In this document: positions 8,779 to 16,229 of the stretch, in pieces | Numbering within the stretch: the stretch's first letter is position 1 | How the letters are laid out: each line of letters opens with the position of its first letter | Assembly (NCBI GenBank): GCA_017889125.1 | Contig: JAGHER010000142.1 | Location: 1 to 35,664, forward strand | Source: Lachnospiraceae bacterium | Lineage (GTDB): Bacteria > Bacillota > Clostridia > Lachnospirales > Lachnospiraceae | Direction of reading: 5' to 3' | Length of the DNA stretch: 35,664 nucleotides | The notes under the pieces: generated by a model | Told to the model about the DNA's origin: nothing | Databases searched by the model: none | The model's input: the letters and a program-made list of their open reading frames with translations, nothing else | Program-made: the position numbers and the translations under genes

Positions 8779-9681
8779 ATGATTTACACGGTTACATTTA
8801 ATCCTGCCCTGGATTATGTGGTCAGGGTAGAGCATTTTGCCGTTGGCAAGGTGAACCGCACCGTGAAGGAAGACATCTATTATGGGGGAAAAGGCATCAA
8901 TGTATCGGCGGTTCTGGCAAATCTGGGGATGAAGAGCACGGCCCTGGGCTTTGTGGCAGGCTTCACCGGGGAGGAGATTGCGCGGGGAGTAAAGACCCTG
9001 GGCTTTGATTCGGAGTTTATCCGGGTGAAGGAGGGGATGTCCCGGATCAATGTGAAGCTGAAATCCGATGAGGAGAGCGAGATCAACGGCATGGGGCCGA
9101 AGATCACCGGCCAGGATGTGGAGCTTTTGTTTCAGAAGCTTGACTGTCTGAAGGAGGGGGATGTGCTGGTGCTTTCCGGAAGCATTCCTGCGGCCATTGA
9201 CAAAGACATCTACGAGACCATCGTGAAACGGCTTTCCGGCCGGGGCATCCTTACGGCAGTGGATGCGGAGAAGGAACTGCTTCTTAAGGTTCTTCCCTAT
9301 CATCCATTCCTGATTAAGCCCAATCACCATGAGCTGGGCGACATGTTTGGAAAGGTGCTTAAGACCAGGGAGGAAATTCTTGCCTGCGGGGCCAAGCTTC
9401 AGCAGATGGGGGCGCGGAACGTGCTGGTTTCCATGGCCGGGGACGGCGCTATTCTCCTGGCAGAGGACGGGCAGGTTTACACCCAGGGGACGGCGAAGGG
9501 CACGGTGAAAAATTCTGTGGGCGCCGGGGATTCCATGGTGGCCGGATTCCTTGCCGGGTATCTGGAAAATGGCGATTACGGCCATGCGCTGAAGCTGGGA
9601 ACTGCGGCGGGAGGGGCTACCGCATTTTCTGATGGGCTGGGAAGCGGGGAAATGATCCGCGGACTGTATGAGACGCTTTGA
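8779..9681 (+). CDS. fruK: 1-phosphofructokinase
   Basis: PfkB-family kinase that phosphorylates fructose-1-phosphate to fructose-1,6-bisphosphate, using the product of the adjacent PTS permease. It begins MIYTVTFNPALDYV, typical of 1-phosphofructokinases. The sugar-binding GGKGIN is at residues 36-41 and the anion-hole/catalytic GAGD at 248-251 (Asp251). LSGSIP and IKPNHHELG are also present. At 300 residues the length is standard. The start has AAGGAGAGG upstream. Tagatose-6-phosphate kinase (LacC) is a close relative, but the neighbouring fructose EII favours FruK. It is separated from fruA by 16 bases. Confidence 0.94.
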   Translation: MIYTVTFNPALDYVVRVEHFAVGKVNRTVKEDIYYGGKGINVSAVLANLGMKSTALGFVAGFTGEEIARGVKTLGFDSEFIRVKEGMSRINVKLKSDEESEINGMGPKITGQDVELLFQKLDCLKEGDVLVLSGSIPAAIDKDIYETIVKRLSGRGILTAVDAEKELLLKVLPYHPFLIKPNHHELGDMFGKVLKTREEILACGAKLQQMGARNVLVSMAGDGAILLAEDGQVYTQGTAKGTVKNSVGAGDSMVAGFLAGYLENGDYGHALKLGTAAGGATAFSDGLGSGEMIRGLYETL

Positions 9682-9697
9682 TGGGAGGTCAGGGAAA

Positions 9698-11791
9698 ATG
9701 AGAATTACGGAGATGCTCAAAAAGGAAAGCATAGCGTTAGGCGTGGCGCTGGGCTCTAAGGAGGAGGCCATCGACCGCCTGGTGGGTCTTATGGACGCAG
9801 GCGGGCGGCTTAAGGATAAGGCTGGTTATAAGGAAGGAATCCTGGCAAGGGAAGCCCTTGGCAGCACAGCGGTTGGGGACGGTATTGCCATCCCTCATGC
9901 AAAGGTGGATGCGGTAAAGGAGCCGGGCCTTGCGGCGGTGACCGTTCCTGCCGGTGTGGATTATGACGCCTTTGACGGATCCCTGGCCAATCTGATCTTC
10001 ATGATTGCCGCTCCGGCAGACGGAGCGGATGTGCATCTGGAGGCACTGGCTAACCTGTCCACGCTGTTAATGAATCCTGGCTTTAAGGAAAAGCTTCTGG
10101 CTGCCGGGGATGCGGATGAATTTCTGGCAGTGATCGATGAGGCGGAGACTGCACATTTTGGGGAGAAAAACGATACACAGGGATCCGGAGGGGAGCCGGA
10201 TCGGGAAGGAAGCGGCAGTGGCCAGGCTGGAACCGCAGGCGGCAATGGCAGCGGAAAATCAAGTGTGGCAGACAGTGACGGCAGCAGCGGAAAGTCGAGC
10301 GCAGCAGGCAGAAATGGCGGCAGCGGAAAGTCAGGCGCGGCCGGTGCCGACGGACAGGGCGCGGCCGCATCTTTATCTGGCGGCTATCGGGTGCTCTGCG
10401 TTACCGCCTGCCCCACAGGAATCGCCCACACCTACATGGCGGCGGAAAATCTGGAGAACACCGGAAAGAAGTTAGGAATCCCGGTGAAGGCAGAAACCAA
10501 TGGCTCCGGCGGCGCGGCCAATGTGCTGACCCCGGAGGAAATCCGCAGCGCTGAGGCCATCATCATTGCAGCTGACAAAAATGTGGAGATGGCCCGTTTT
10601 GACGGAAAGCCGGTGCTGATGGTTCCCGTGGCTGACGGCATCCACAAGGGCGAGGAGCTGATTAAAAAGGCGGTCAGCGGCACCGTGCCCATCTACCACG
10701 CCCAGTCCGGCAGCCGGGAGGAAGGCAGCACACAGAGCACAGACGGGGCGGGAAGAACCATTTATAAGCACCTGATGAACGGCGTATCCCACATGCTGCC
10801 CTTCGTGATCGGCGGCGGCATCCTGATTGCCCTGGCTTTTCTGCTGGATGATTACTCCATCGATCCGGCAAACTTCGGAAAGAATACGCCGCTGGCCGCT
10901 TACTTAAAGACGGTAGGCGAGCAGGCCTTCGGCATGATGCTTCCCGTTCTGGCCGGTTTCATTGCCATGAGCATTGCTGACCGTCCCGGACTGGCGGCCG
11001 GTTTTGTAGGCGGAATGATTGCCAAGATGGGCGCCACCTTTGCAAACCCGGCAGGCGGCGCGGTAAATGCCGGGTTCCTGGGTGCGCTGTTCGCCGGTTT
11101 TGCAGGCGGATATCTGATGCTGGGCTTAAAGAAGGTCTGCAGCCATCTGCCCAAGTCCCTGGAGGGAATCAAGCCGGTGCTGATTTACCCGGTACTGGGA
11201 ATCTTTCTCACTGCGGTGGTCACCACCCTCATCAATCCGCTGATGGGCATGATTAATGACGGCCTGAACGGCTTGCTTGGCGGCATGGGCGGCAGCAGCA
11301 AGGTGCTTCTGGGCGCAGTCCTGGGCGGAATGATGTCCATTGACATGGGCGGCCCCTTCAATAAAGCCGCTTACGTATTCGGCACAGCCCAGTTGGCAGA
11401 GGGGAATTACGATATTATGGCCGCGGTTATGGCAGGCGGTATGGTTCCGCCTCTGGCCATCGCCCTCTGCACCACCTTCTTTAAGAACAAGTTTACGGAA
11501 AAGGAAAGACAGTCCGGCATAGTCAATTACATCATGGGCCTTTCCTTTATCACTGAGGGCGCCATCCCCTTTGCGGCTCAGGATCCGCTGCGGATTCTTC
11601 CCTCCTGTATCCTGGGCTCTGCGGTGGCCGGTGGATTATCCATGCTCTTTGGCTGCACCCTGCGGGCGCCTCACGGCGGGCTCTTCGTCCTGCCGACCAT
11701 CGGAAATCCGGCAATGTATCTGGTCTCTGTGGCGGTTGGGGCCATCGTAGGCTGTCTGGTGCTGGCGGTGCTTAAGAAAAAAGCGAATTAA
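9698..11791 (+). CDS. fruA: PTS fructose transporter subunit EIIABC
   Basis: Membrane permease that imports fructose and phosphorylates it to fructose-1-phosphate. Domain order is EIIA (residues about 1-150, phospho-His67 in IAIPHAK), a Gly/Ser/Ala-rich linker (about 155-228), EIIB (about 229-335, phospho-Cys238 in CPTGIAHT) and EIIC (about 355-697) with several hydrophobic segments and GGPFNKAAY. The 697-residue length is slightly above that of linker-poor homologues. I chose the ATG nine bases after GGAGG (9684-9688); an upstream in-frame start at 9668 overlaps fruK and looks spurious. The linker carries three imperfect GGSGKS-like repeats. It should act with general PTS proteins HPr and EI encoded elsewhere. 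Confidence 0.95.
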   Translation: MRITEMLKKESIALGVALGSKEEAIDRLVGLMDAGGRLKDKAGYKEGILAREALGSTAVGDGIAIPHAKVDAVKEPGLAAVTVPAGVDYDAFDGSLANLIFMIAAPADGADVHLEALANLSTLLMNPGFKEKLLAAGDADEFLAVIDEAETAHFGEKNDTQGSGGEPDREGSGSGQAGTAGGNGSGKSSVADSDGSSGKSSAAGRNGGSGKSGAAGADGQGAAASLSGGYRVLCVTACPTGIAHTYMAAENLENTGKKLGIPVKAETNGSGGAANVLTPEEIRSAEAIIIAADKNVEMARFDGKPVLMVPVADGIHKGEELIKKAVSGTVPIYHAQSGSREEGSTQSTDGAGRTIYKHLMNGVSHMLPFVIGGGILIALAFLLDDYSIDPANFGKNTPLAAYLKTVGEQAFGMMLPVLAGFIAMSIADRPGLAAGFVGGMIAKMGATFANPAGGAVNAGFLGALFAGFAGGYLMLGLKKVCSHLPKSLEGIKPVLIYPVLGIFLTAVVTTLINPLMGMINDGLNGLLGGMGGSSKVLLGAVLGGMMSIDMGGPFNKAAYVFGTAQLAEGNYDIMAAVMAGGMVPPLAIALCTTFFKNKFTEKERQSGIVNYIMGLSFITEGAIPFAAQDPLRILPSCILGSAVAGGLSMLFGCTLRAPHGGLFVLPTIGNPAMYLVSVAVGAIVGCLVLAVLKKKAN

Positions 11792-11804
11792 GATATTCAA
11801 TAAG

Positions 11805-11850
11805 GAAGCTTCGGAAAGTGGAAGACATTTTTCGGAGCTTCTTTATTTTT
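11805..11850 (+). terminator. Intrinsic terminator after fruA
   Basis: GAAGCTTCG (11805-11813) pairs with CGGAGCTTC (11833-11841) with one G-U pair. A T-rich run (11842-11850) follows. This closes the fruKA transcript. Confidence 0.82.
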
Positions 11851-12000
11851 ATAAAAATTGTTCACTGTCGATTTCTGTCAAAAAGGTAAAAATTTTGTAA
11901 AATAATTAAAAATAAAGTTATCAACAGAAAAATGTTGATAATGTGGATAATTATGTGGAAAAATATAATCTTATTGAGTCTCGTCAGACACAGCCTTTTC
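11851..12000. other. AT-rich intergenic region with DnaA-box-like 9-mers
   Basis: There is no gene here. The DNA is strongly AT-rich to about 11975. Four 9-mers related to the DnaA box TTATCCACA are packed into 42 bases: TTATCAACA (11918-11926), TGTTGATAA (11933-11941), TGTGGATAA (11942-11950, a perfect consensus box on the minus strand) and TTATGTGGA (11951-11959). The first two also form an inverted repeat around GAAAAA. Whether DnaA or a metal regulator binds here is unknown. Confidence 0.5.
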
Positions 12001-12029
12001 TTGCCAGACCAAATGTTGTGTGATATACT
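12001..12029 (+). promoter_or_regulatory. Extended -10 promoter of the zinc-uptake operon
   Basis: TTGCCA (12001-12006), a 17-base spacer and TATACT (12024-12029) form a good sigma-A promoter. TG one base upstream of the -10 (12021-12022) makes it an extended -10 type. Transcription should begin near 12036. Confidence 0.78.
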
Positions 12030-12047
12030 AGGGGCCACGGTTTGAAG

Positions 12048-12083
12048 CGGGCAGGGAATCCTGGGCTCAGGAGCCTTTGCCCG
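12048..12083 (+). promoter_or_regulatory. Structured 5' leader hairpin of the zinc operon
   Basis: CGGGCA (12048-12053) pairs with TGCCCG (12078-12083). Inside it, TCCTG (12059-12063) pairs with CAGGA (12068-12072) around a GGCT loop. It lies between the promoter and the lipoprotein ribosome binding site. No U-run follows, so it is not a terminator. It matches no riboswitch class I recognise. Confidence 0.5.
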
Positions 12084-12109
12084 GTGTAATGTTTGCAGAA
12101 AGGATTATC

Positions 12110-13264
12110 ATGAAATTACCCTTTTTTTCAGAAAAAGACGGAAGGAGCAGGGGGGAGCTGTCCCGGCTTCTGCCTGGCCTTTTGGTGTTTTCTCTGGCTT
12201 TAACCCTCTGGGGCTGCGGTTTTTCCGGGGCAGAGGACATGGAAGGCAGCAAAAAAGGCGGCAGCGGGAATGACAGCCGCCTGGCGGTGGCGGTTACCCT
12301 TTTTCCCTATTATGATTTTGTCCGCCAGGTGGCCGGGGACCGGGTGAAGCTGGAGCTGGTGGTGCCTGCCGGGATGGACAGCCATTCCTTTGAACCTACC
12401 CCCGCCGATGTAATTAAGATCCAGGAGGCGGATGTCTTCCTTTATAATGGGGGACATATGGAGCACTGGGTGGAAGAGGTTCTGGATTCTCTTGACCGCT
12501 CCCAGATGATAGATGTCCGCATGATGGATTATGTGGATGTGCTGGAGGAGGAGCTGGTAGAAGGCATGGAGGATGCAGAGCACGGACATGACCATGAGGA
12601 TGGCGAGGAGCCGGGGGATGTTCATGATCATGACCACGAAGAAGATGCTGCAGGCGCCGCAGAAACCCTTGCACCGGGCCAGTTAGCGGAAATCGAGTAC
12701 GATGAGCATATCTGGACATCTCCGGTAAATGCCATGACCATTGTGGACGTAATCTGTCAGGCCCTCTGCGGCGCAGACCCGGATAATCAGGCAATTTATG
12801 AGGCCAATGCCGCCGCCTACAAGGAGCGTCTTTCTTCTCTGGACGAGGCCTTCCGGGAAACGGTAAATGCAGGAACCCGGGATATGCTTGTGGTGGCGGA
12901 CCGTTTTCCTTTCCGTTATCTTACGGAAACCTACGGGCTTTCCTACCGGGCGGCATTTGCAGGCTGCAGCGGGGACACGGAGCCAAGCGCCAGAACCATT
13001 GCCTACCTGATTGACCAGGTGCGGGAGAAGGAGCTTCCGGCAGTGTATTATCTGGAGCTTTCCAGCCACCGGGTGGCGGAAATCATCAGCGAGGAGACGG
13101 GAGCAAAGCCCCTCCTTCTCCATTCCTGCCACAATGTGACCCGGCAGGAATTTGAAGAGGGCGTGACCTACCTGCAGTTAATGGAGCAGAATGTAGAAAA
13201 TCTGCGGATTGGACTTGGCGTGGAAGGCCCTGAACCAGCGGGCCAACAGAAAGAGGTTGAATAA
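12110..13264 (+). CDS. znuA: Zinc-type ABC transporter substrate-binding lipoprotein
   Basis: Cluster A-I (ZnuA/AdcA-like) metal-binding lipoprotein that captures metal outside the membrane for the ZnuBC pair. A hydrophobic leader ends in the lipobox LWGC with lipidated Cys36. Candidate ligands include His92 in DSHSFEPTP, His116/His119 in GGHMEH and the His of DEHIW. A His/Asp/Glu-rich loop (residues about 155-185, HGHDHEDG and HDHDHEED) is typical of zinc-specific members. The segment where classical ZnuA has a third His ligand reads VVADRFPFRY, with Asp in that place. The ATG follows AGAAAGGA with a five-base gap. The stop overlaps the ATPase start by one base. Manganese is a less likely substrate because of the His-rich loop. 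Confidence 0.92.
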   Translation: MKLPFFSEKDGRSRGELSRLLPGLLVFSLALTLWGCGFSGAEDMEGSKKGGSGNDSRLAVAVTLFPYYDFVRQVAGDRVKLELVVPAGMDSHSFEPTPADVIKIQEADVFLYNGGHMEHWVEEVLDSLDRSQMIDVRMMDYVDVLEEELVEGMEDAEHGHDHEDGEEPGDVHDHDHEEDAAGAAETLAPGQLAEIEYDEHIWTSPVNAMTIVDVICQALCGADPDNQAIYEANAAAYKERLSSLDEAFRETVNAGTRDMLVVADRFPFRYLTETYGLSYRAAFAGCSGDTEPSARTIAYLIDQVREKELPAVYYLELSSHRVAEIISEETGAKPLLLHSCHNVTRQEFEEGVTYLQLMEQNVENLRIGLGVEGPEPAGQQKEVE

Positions 13265-13974
13265 TGAGTGCGCTGATCACCTGTGAACATGTGGATTTTG
13301 GATATGAGAACCACGATGCGGTAATCGATGTGAGCATGGAAGTAAATCCTGGCGATTACCTGTGCATCGTGGGAGAGAACGGCTCGGGAAAGAGCACCCT
13401 GATGAAAGGGATTTTAGGGCTTCTTAAGCCTACGGCGGGCACTCTTACGGTGGATGAAGAGCTGCGCCGCACCGGCATTGGCTACCTTCCGCAGCAGACG
13501 GCGGCACAGCGGGATTTCCCGGCCACGGTATTTGAAGTGGTTCGCTCCGGCTGCTTAAGCCATATGGGGCGCCGCCCTTTCTTTTCCCGGGCGGATAAGG
13601 AGCTGGCCCTGGAAAATATGGAGCGGCTGGGGATTTTGGGCCTTCGGAAAAAATGCTACCGGGAGCTTTCCGGCGGCCAGCAGCAGCGGGTGCTGATCGC
13701 CCGGGCACTCTGCGCCACCAGGAAGCTGTTAATCCTGGATGAGCCTATTACCGGGCTGGACCCTTCGGCCATCCAGGAGCTGTACGCATTGATTCGGCAG
13801 CTGAACCGGGAGGACAAGGTCACCATCCTGATGGTTTCCCACGATATTCAAAATGTGGTCCATCAGGCCAATAAGATCCTCCACCTGCAGCAGCGGGTAG
13901 TTTATTATGGAAATGTAAAGGATTATGTGAAGAGCCAGGCGGGGCTGGAGTTTTTGGGAGGTGATGAGGAATGA
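13264..13974 (+). CDS. znuC: Zinc ABC transporter ATP-binding protein
   Basis: ATPase that powers the metal importer at the inner face of the membrane. It has Walker A GENGSGKST (residues about 38-46), the Q-loop region YLPQQ, the signature LSGGQQQR, Walker B LLILDEP and the switch His in VSHD. At 236 residues it is a single-domain ATPase. It overlaps the lipoprotein gene upstream by one base and the permease gene downstream by four bases, so the three are surely one transcript. Confidence 0.94.
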   Translation: MSALITCEHVDFGYENHDAVIDVSMEVNPGDYLCIVGENGSGKSTLMKGILGLLKPTAGTLTVDEELRRTGIGYLPQQTAAQRDFPATVFEVVRSGCLSHMGRRPFFSRADKELALENMERLGILGLRKKCYRELSGGQQQRVLIARALCATRKLLILDEPITGLDPSAIQELYALIRQLNREDKVTILMVSHDIQNVVHQANKILHLQQRVVYYGNVKDYVKSQAGLEFLGGDEE

Positions 13975-14792
13975 GCCTGTTGATGGAAATGCTGTCCTAC
14001 CCCTTTTTGGTGAGGGCCTTTGTGGGCGGGATACTGGTGTCTCTCTGTGCCTCCCTCCTTGGCGTCAGCCTGGTGCTTAAGCGCTATTCCATGATTGGAG
14101 ACGGCTTATCCCATGTGTCCTTTGGCGCCCTTTCTGTGGCCATCGCAGTGGGCTGGTCACCTCTGGCTGTGTCCATACCGGTGGTGGTGCTGGCGGCATT
14201 TTTCCTGCTGCGAATCACGGAAAACGGCAGAATGAAAAGCGATGCGGCCATTGCCATGATCTCTGCAAGCGCCCTGGCCATCGGCATTCTGGTCACCTCT
14301 ATGACTACGGGAATGACCACGGATATCAGCAGCTATATGTTCGGAAGCATTCTGGCCATGAGCCCTGCGGATGTGCGCTTAAGCGTGGTGCTGTCGGCGA
14401 TTGTGCTGGGCCTCTTTGTCTTCTGCTACCACAAGATGTTTGCGGTGACTTTTGATGAAAGCTTTGCCAAGGCCACCGGTGTGCGGGTGGACCGGTACAA
14501 TGTGCTGATTGCCATTCTCACGGCGGTAACCATCGTGCTGGGCATGCGGATGATGGGGGCAATGCTGATTTCCAGTCTGATTATCTTCCCGGCCCTCACC
14601 TCCATGCGGGTCTTTAAAAGCTTTTTTGGCGTGGTGCTGTCCTCGGGGATCGTGTCGGTGGTCTGCTTTGCCATCGGCATGGTGCTGTCCTACACCTTCT
14701 CCACACCGGCAGGGGCCAGCGTGGTGGTGGTGAATCTGGCCTGCTTTCTGCTGTTCGGCGCGTGGCAGGCGGCCGGGCGGCTGAGAGGATAG
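13971..14792 (+). CDS. znuB: Zinc ABC transporter permease
   Basis: ABC-3 family membrane channel subunit. It has about eight hydrophobic segments, spread from residue 10 (FLVRAFVGGILVSLCASLLG) to the C-terminus, and the conserved cytoplasmic region GDGLSHVSFGALSVA, which couples to the ATPase. MMGAMLISSLIIFPALTS is typical of ZnuB/AdcB proteins. At 273 residues the length is normal. The ATG overlaps the znuC stop in an ATGA junction. A 152-base gap separates it from the GTPase gene. Confidence 0.93.
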   Translation: MSLLMEMLSYPFLVRAFVGGILVSLCASLLGVSLVLKRYSMIGDGLSHVSFGALSVAIAVGWSPLAVSIPVVVLAAFFLLRITENGRMKSDAAIAMISASALAIGILVTSMTTGMTTDISSYMFGSILAMSPADVRLSVVLSAIVLGLFVFCYHKMFAVTFDESFAKATGVRVDRYNVLIAILTAVTIVLGMRMMGAMLISSLIIFPALTSMRVFKSFFGVVLSSGIVSVVCFAIGMVLSYTFSTPAGASVVVVNLACFLLFGAWQAAGRLRG

Positions 14793-14831
14793 AGAAGGCT
14801 AACGAGAAAAACTTTGCGGTCGGACGGTCTC

Positions 14832-14860
14832 TTGACTTTCCGGCCGCTTTGTGCCAAAAT
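14832..14860 (+). promoter_or_regulatory. Possible internal promoter before the CobW-type GTPase gene
   Basis: TTGACT (14832-14837), a 17-base spacer and CAAAAT (14855-14860) form a passable promoter in the gap after the permease gene. Further down, GGCGGC (14890-14895) and GCCGCC (14911-14916) form a hairpin before the ribosome binding site. Read-through from the zinc operon is also possible, since no terminator is seen. Confidence 0.4.
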
Positions 14861-14944
14861 GATAGGCAGCGCAAAGGTTTTGTTTCAAAGGCGGCTATAT
14901 TAGAAGGATTGCCGCCAGTTCAGAGAAAGAAGGAAATAAAGATT

Positions 14945-16225
14945 ATGACAAAGATTGATGTGATCTCCGGTTTCCTGGGAGCCGGAAAGACAACATTTAT
15001 TAAGAAGCTTCTGGAGGAAGCCATTGCAGGTGAGCAGGTGGTGCTGATTGAAAATGAATTTGGCGAGATCGGCATTGACGGCGGATTTTTAAAGGATGCC
15101 GGCATCGAGATCCGGGAGATGAATTCCGGCTGTATCTGCTGCTCTTTAGTGGGTGATTTCGGCAAGTCCCTTCAGGAGGTAATCACCCGGTATCAGCCTC
15201 AGCGGGTGATCATCGAGCCATCCGGCGTAGGAAAGCTTTCCGATGTGATGAAGGCCGTGCGGGATGTATCCGCCGATCTGGACGTGACCCTGAACAGCTC
15301 GGTAACGGTAGTGGATGTAAAGAAGTGTAAGATGTACATGAAGAATTTCGGCGAGTTTTTCAATAACCAGATTCAGTACGCCGGAAATATCGTTCTCAGC
15401 CGTACGGATATCGCAGACCAGGATAAGGTAGAGGCTGCAGTTTCCATGATCCGGGAGCTGAATGACAAGGCATCCATCATCACTACCCCCATAGACCAGC
15501 TGACCGGCGCGCAGCTGCTGGAAATCATCGAGAAGCCGGACACCATGCTGGAGGATCTGATGGCAGAGGTGCAGGAGCAGTATCGGGAGCATGAGCATCA
15601 TCACCACCATCACGATGGTGAGGAGTGCGGCTGCCACCATCATGACCATGAGCACGAAGACCATGACCATGAGGGCCATGAGCATCATCACCATGATGGC
15701 GAAGAGTGCGGCTGCCATCATCATGAGCACGAGGGCCACGAGCATCATCACCACGATGACGAGGAGTGCGGCTGCCACCATCATGACCATGACGAGCATG
15801 ACCACGAGGGCCACGAGCATCACCATCACCACGATGACGAGGAGTGCAGCTGCCACCATGACCACGAAGGCCACGACCATCATCACCACGATCACGGCGA
15901 GGGCTGCAGCTGCGGCTGCCATGACCACGATCATCACCACGCCGATGAGGTTTTCACCAGCTGGGGCATGGAGACGGCAGCGCCCTTCAGCCGGGAAGTG
16001 CTGGAGGGAATCCTGGAGGAACTGGCAGAGACCACCCATTACGGCGAGGTTCTCCGGGCCAAGGGCATGGTTCCCACAAAAGAAGCAGGGGAGTGGCTGT
16101 ATTTTGACCTGGTTCCGGAGCAGTATGAGATCCGGAAGGGTCGTCCGGATTACACAGGAAAGATCTGCGTGATCGGCGCACGGCTTAAGGAAGAAGAGTT
16201 AAAGAAGGCATTTGGCAGAGGGTAA
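14945..16225 (+). CDS. G3E/CobW-family GTPase with long His/Cys-rich metal-binding tract
   Basis: COG0523-type GTPase, a family of metallochaperones (zinc, cobalt or iron insertion). Walker A GFLGAGKT is at residues 9-16, the family metal motif CICC at 63-66, and the G-domain base-recognition position reads SRTD (152-155) instead of NKxD. Residues 216-332 are an extraordinary tract with over fifty His and five CxC-containing units of the form HHHHDGEECGCHHH. A CobW C-terminal domain (residues about 337-426) follows. Without the tract the length would be about 310, normal for the family. The ATG follows AAGAAGGA. It lies in line with a zinc importer, so zinc is the likely metal. An NTP hydrolysis role and the client protein are inferred, not shown. 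Confidence 0.92.
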   Translation: MTKIDVISGFLGAGKTTFIKKLLEEAIAGEQVVLIENEFGEIGIDGGFLKDAGIEIREMNSGCICCSLVGDFGKSLQEVITRYQPQRVIIEPSGVGKLSDVMKAVRDVSADLDVTLNSSVTVVDVKKCKMYMKNFGEFFNNQIQYAGNIVLSRTDIADQDKVEAAVSMIRELNDKASIITTPIDQLTGAQLLEIIEKPDTMLEDLMAEVQEQYREHEHHHHHHDGEECGCHHHDHEHEDHDHEGHEHHHHDGEECGCHHHEHEGHEHHHHDDEECGCHHHDHDEHDHEGHEHHHHHDDEECSCHHDHEGHDHHHHDHGEGCSCGCHDHDHHHADEVFTSWGMETAAPFSREVLEGILEELAETTHYGEVLRAKGMVPTKEAGEWLYFDLVPEQYEIRKGRPDYTGKICVIGARLKEEELKKAFGRG

Positions 16226-16229
16226 GCAG

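Noticed and set aside
8497-9771. Minus-strand open frame of 424 codons opposite fruK
   Set aside because: No recognisable motifs; fruK on the other strand is unambiguous.
11933-11959. Fur/Zur-type operator before the zinc operon
   Set aside because: The sequence has GATAAT elements but not the 7-1-7 symmetry of Fur boxes or the usual Zur palindrome, so I left it as a possible alternative to DnaA boxes only.
15146-16039. Minus-strand open frame of 297 codons, rich in Val, Met and Ala, looking like a membrane protein
   Set aside because: It is the complement of the His-rich tract: CAT and CAC codons read backwards give ATG and GTG. The hydrophobic look is an artefact.
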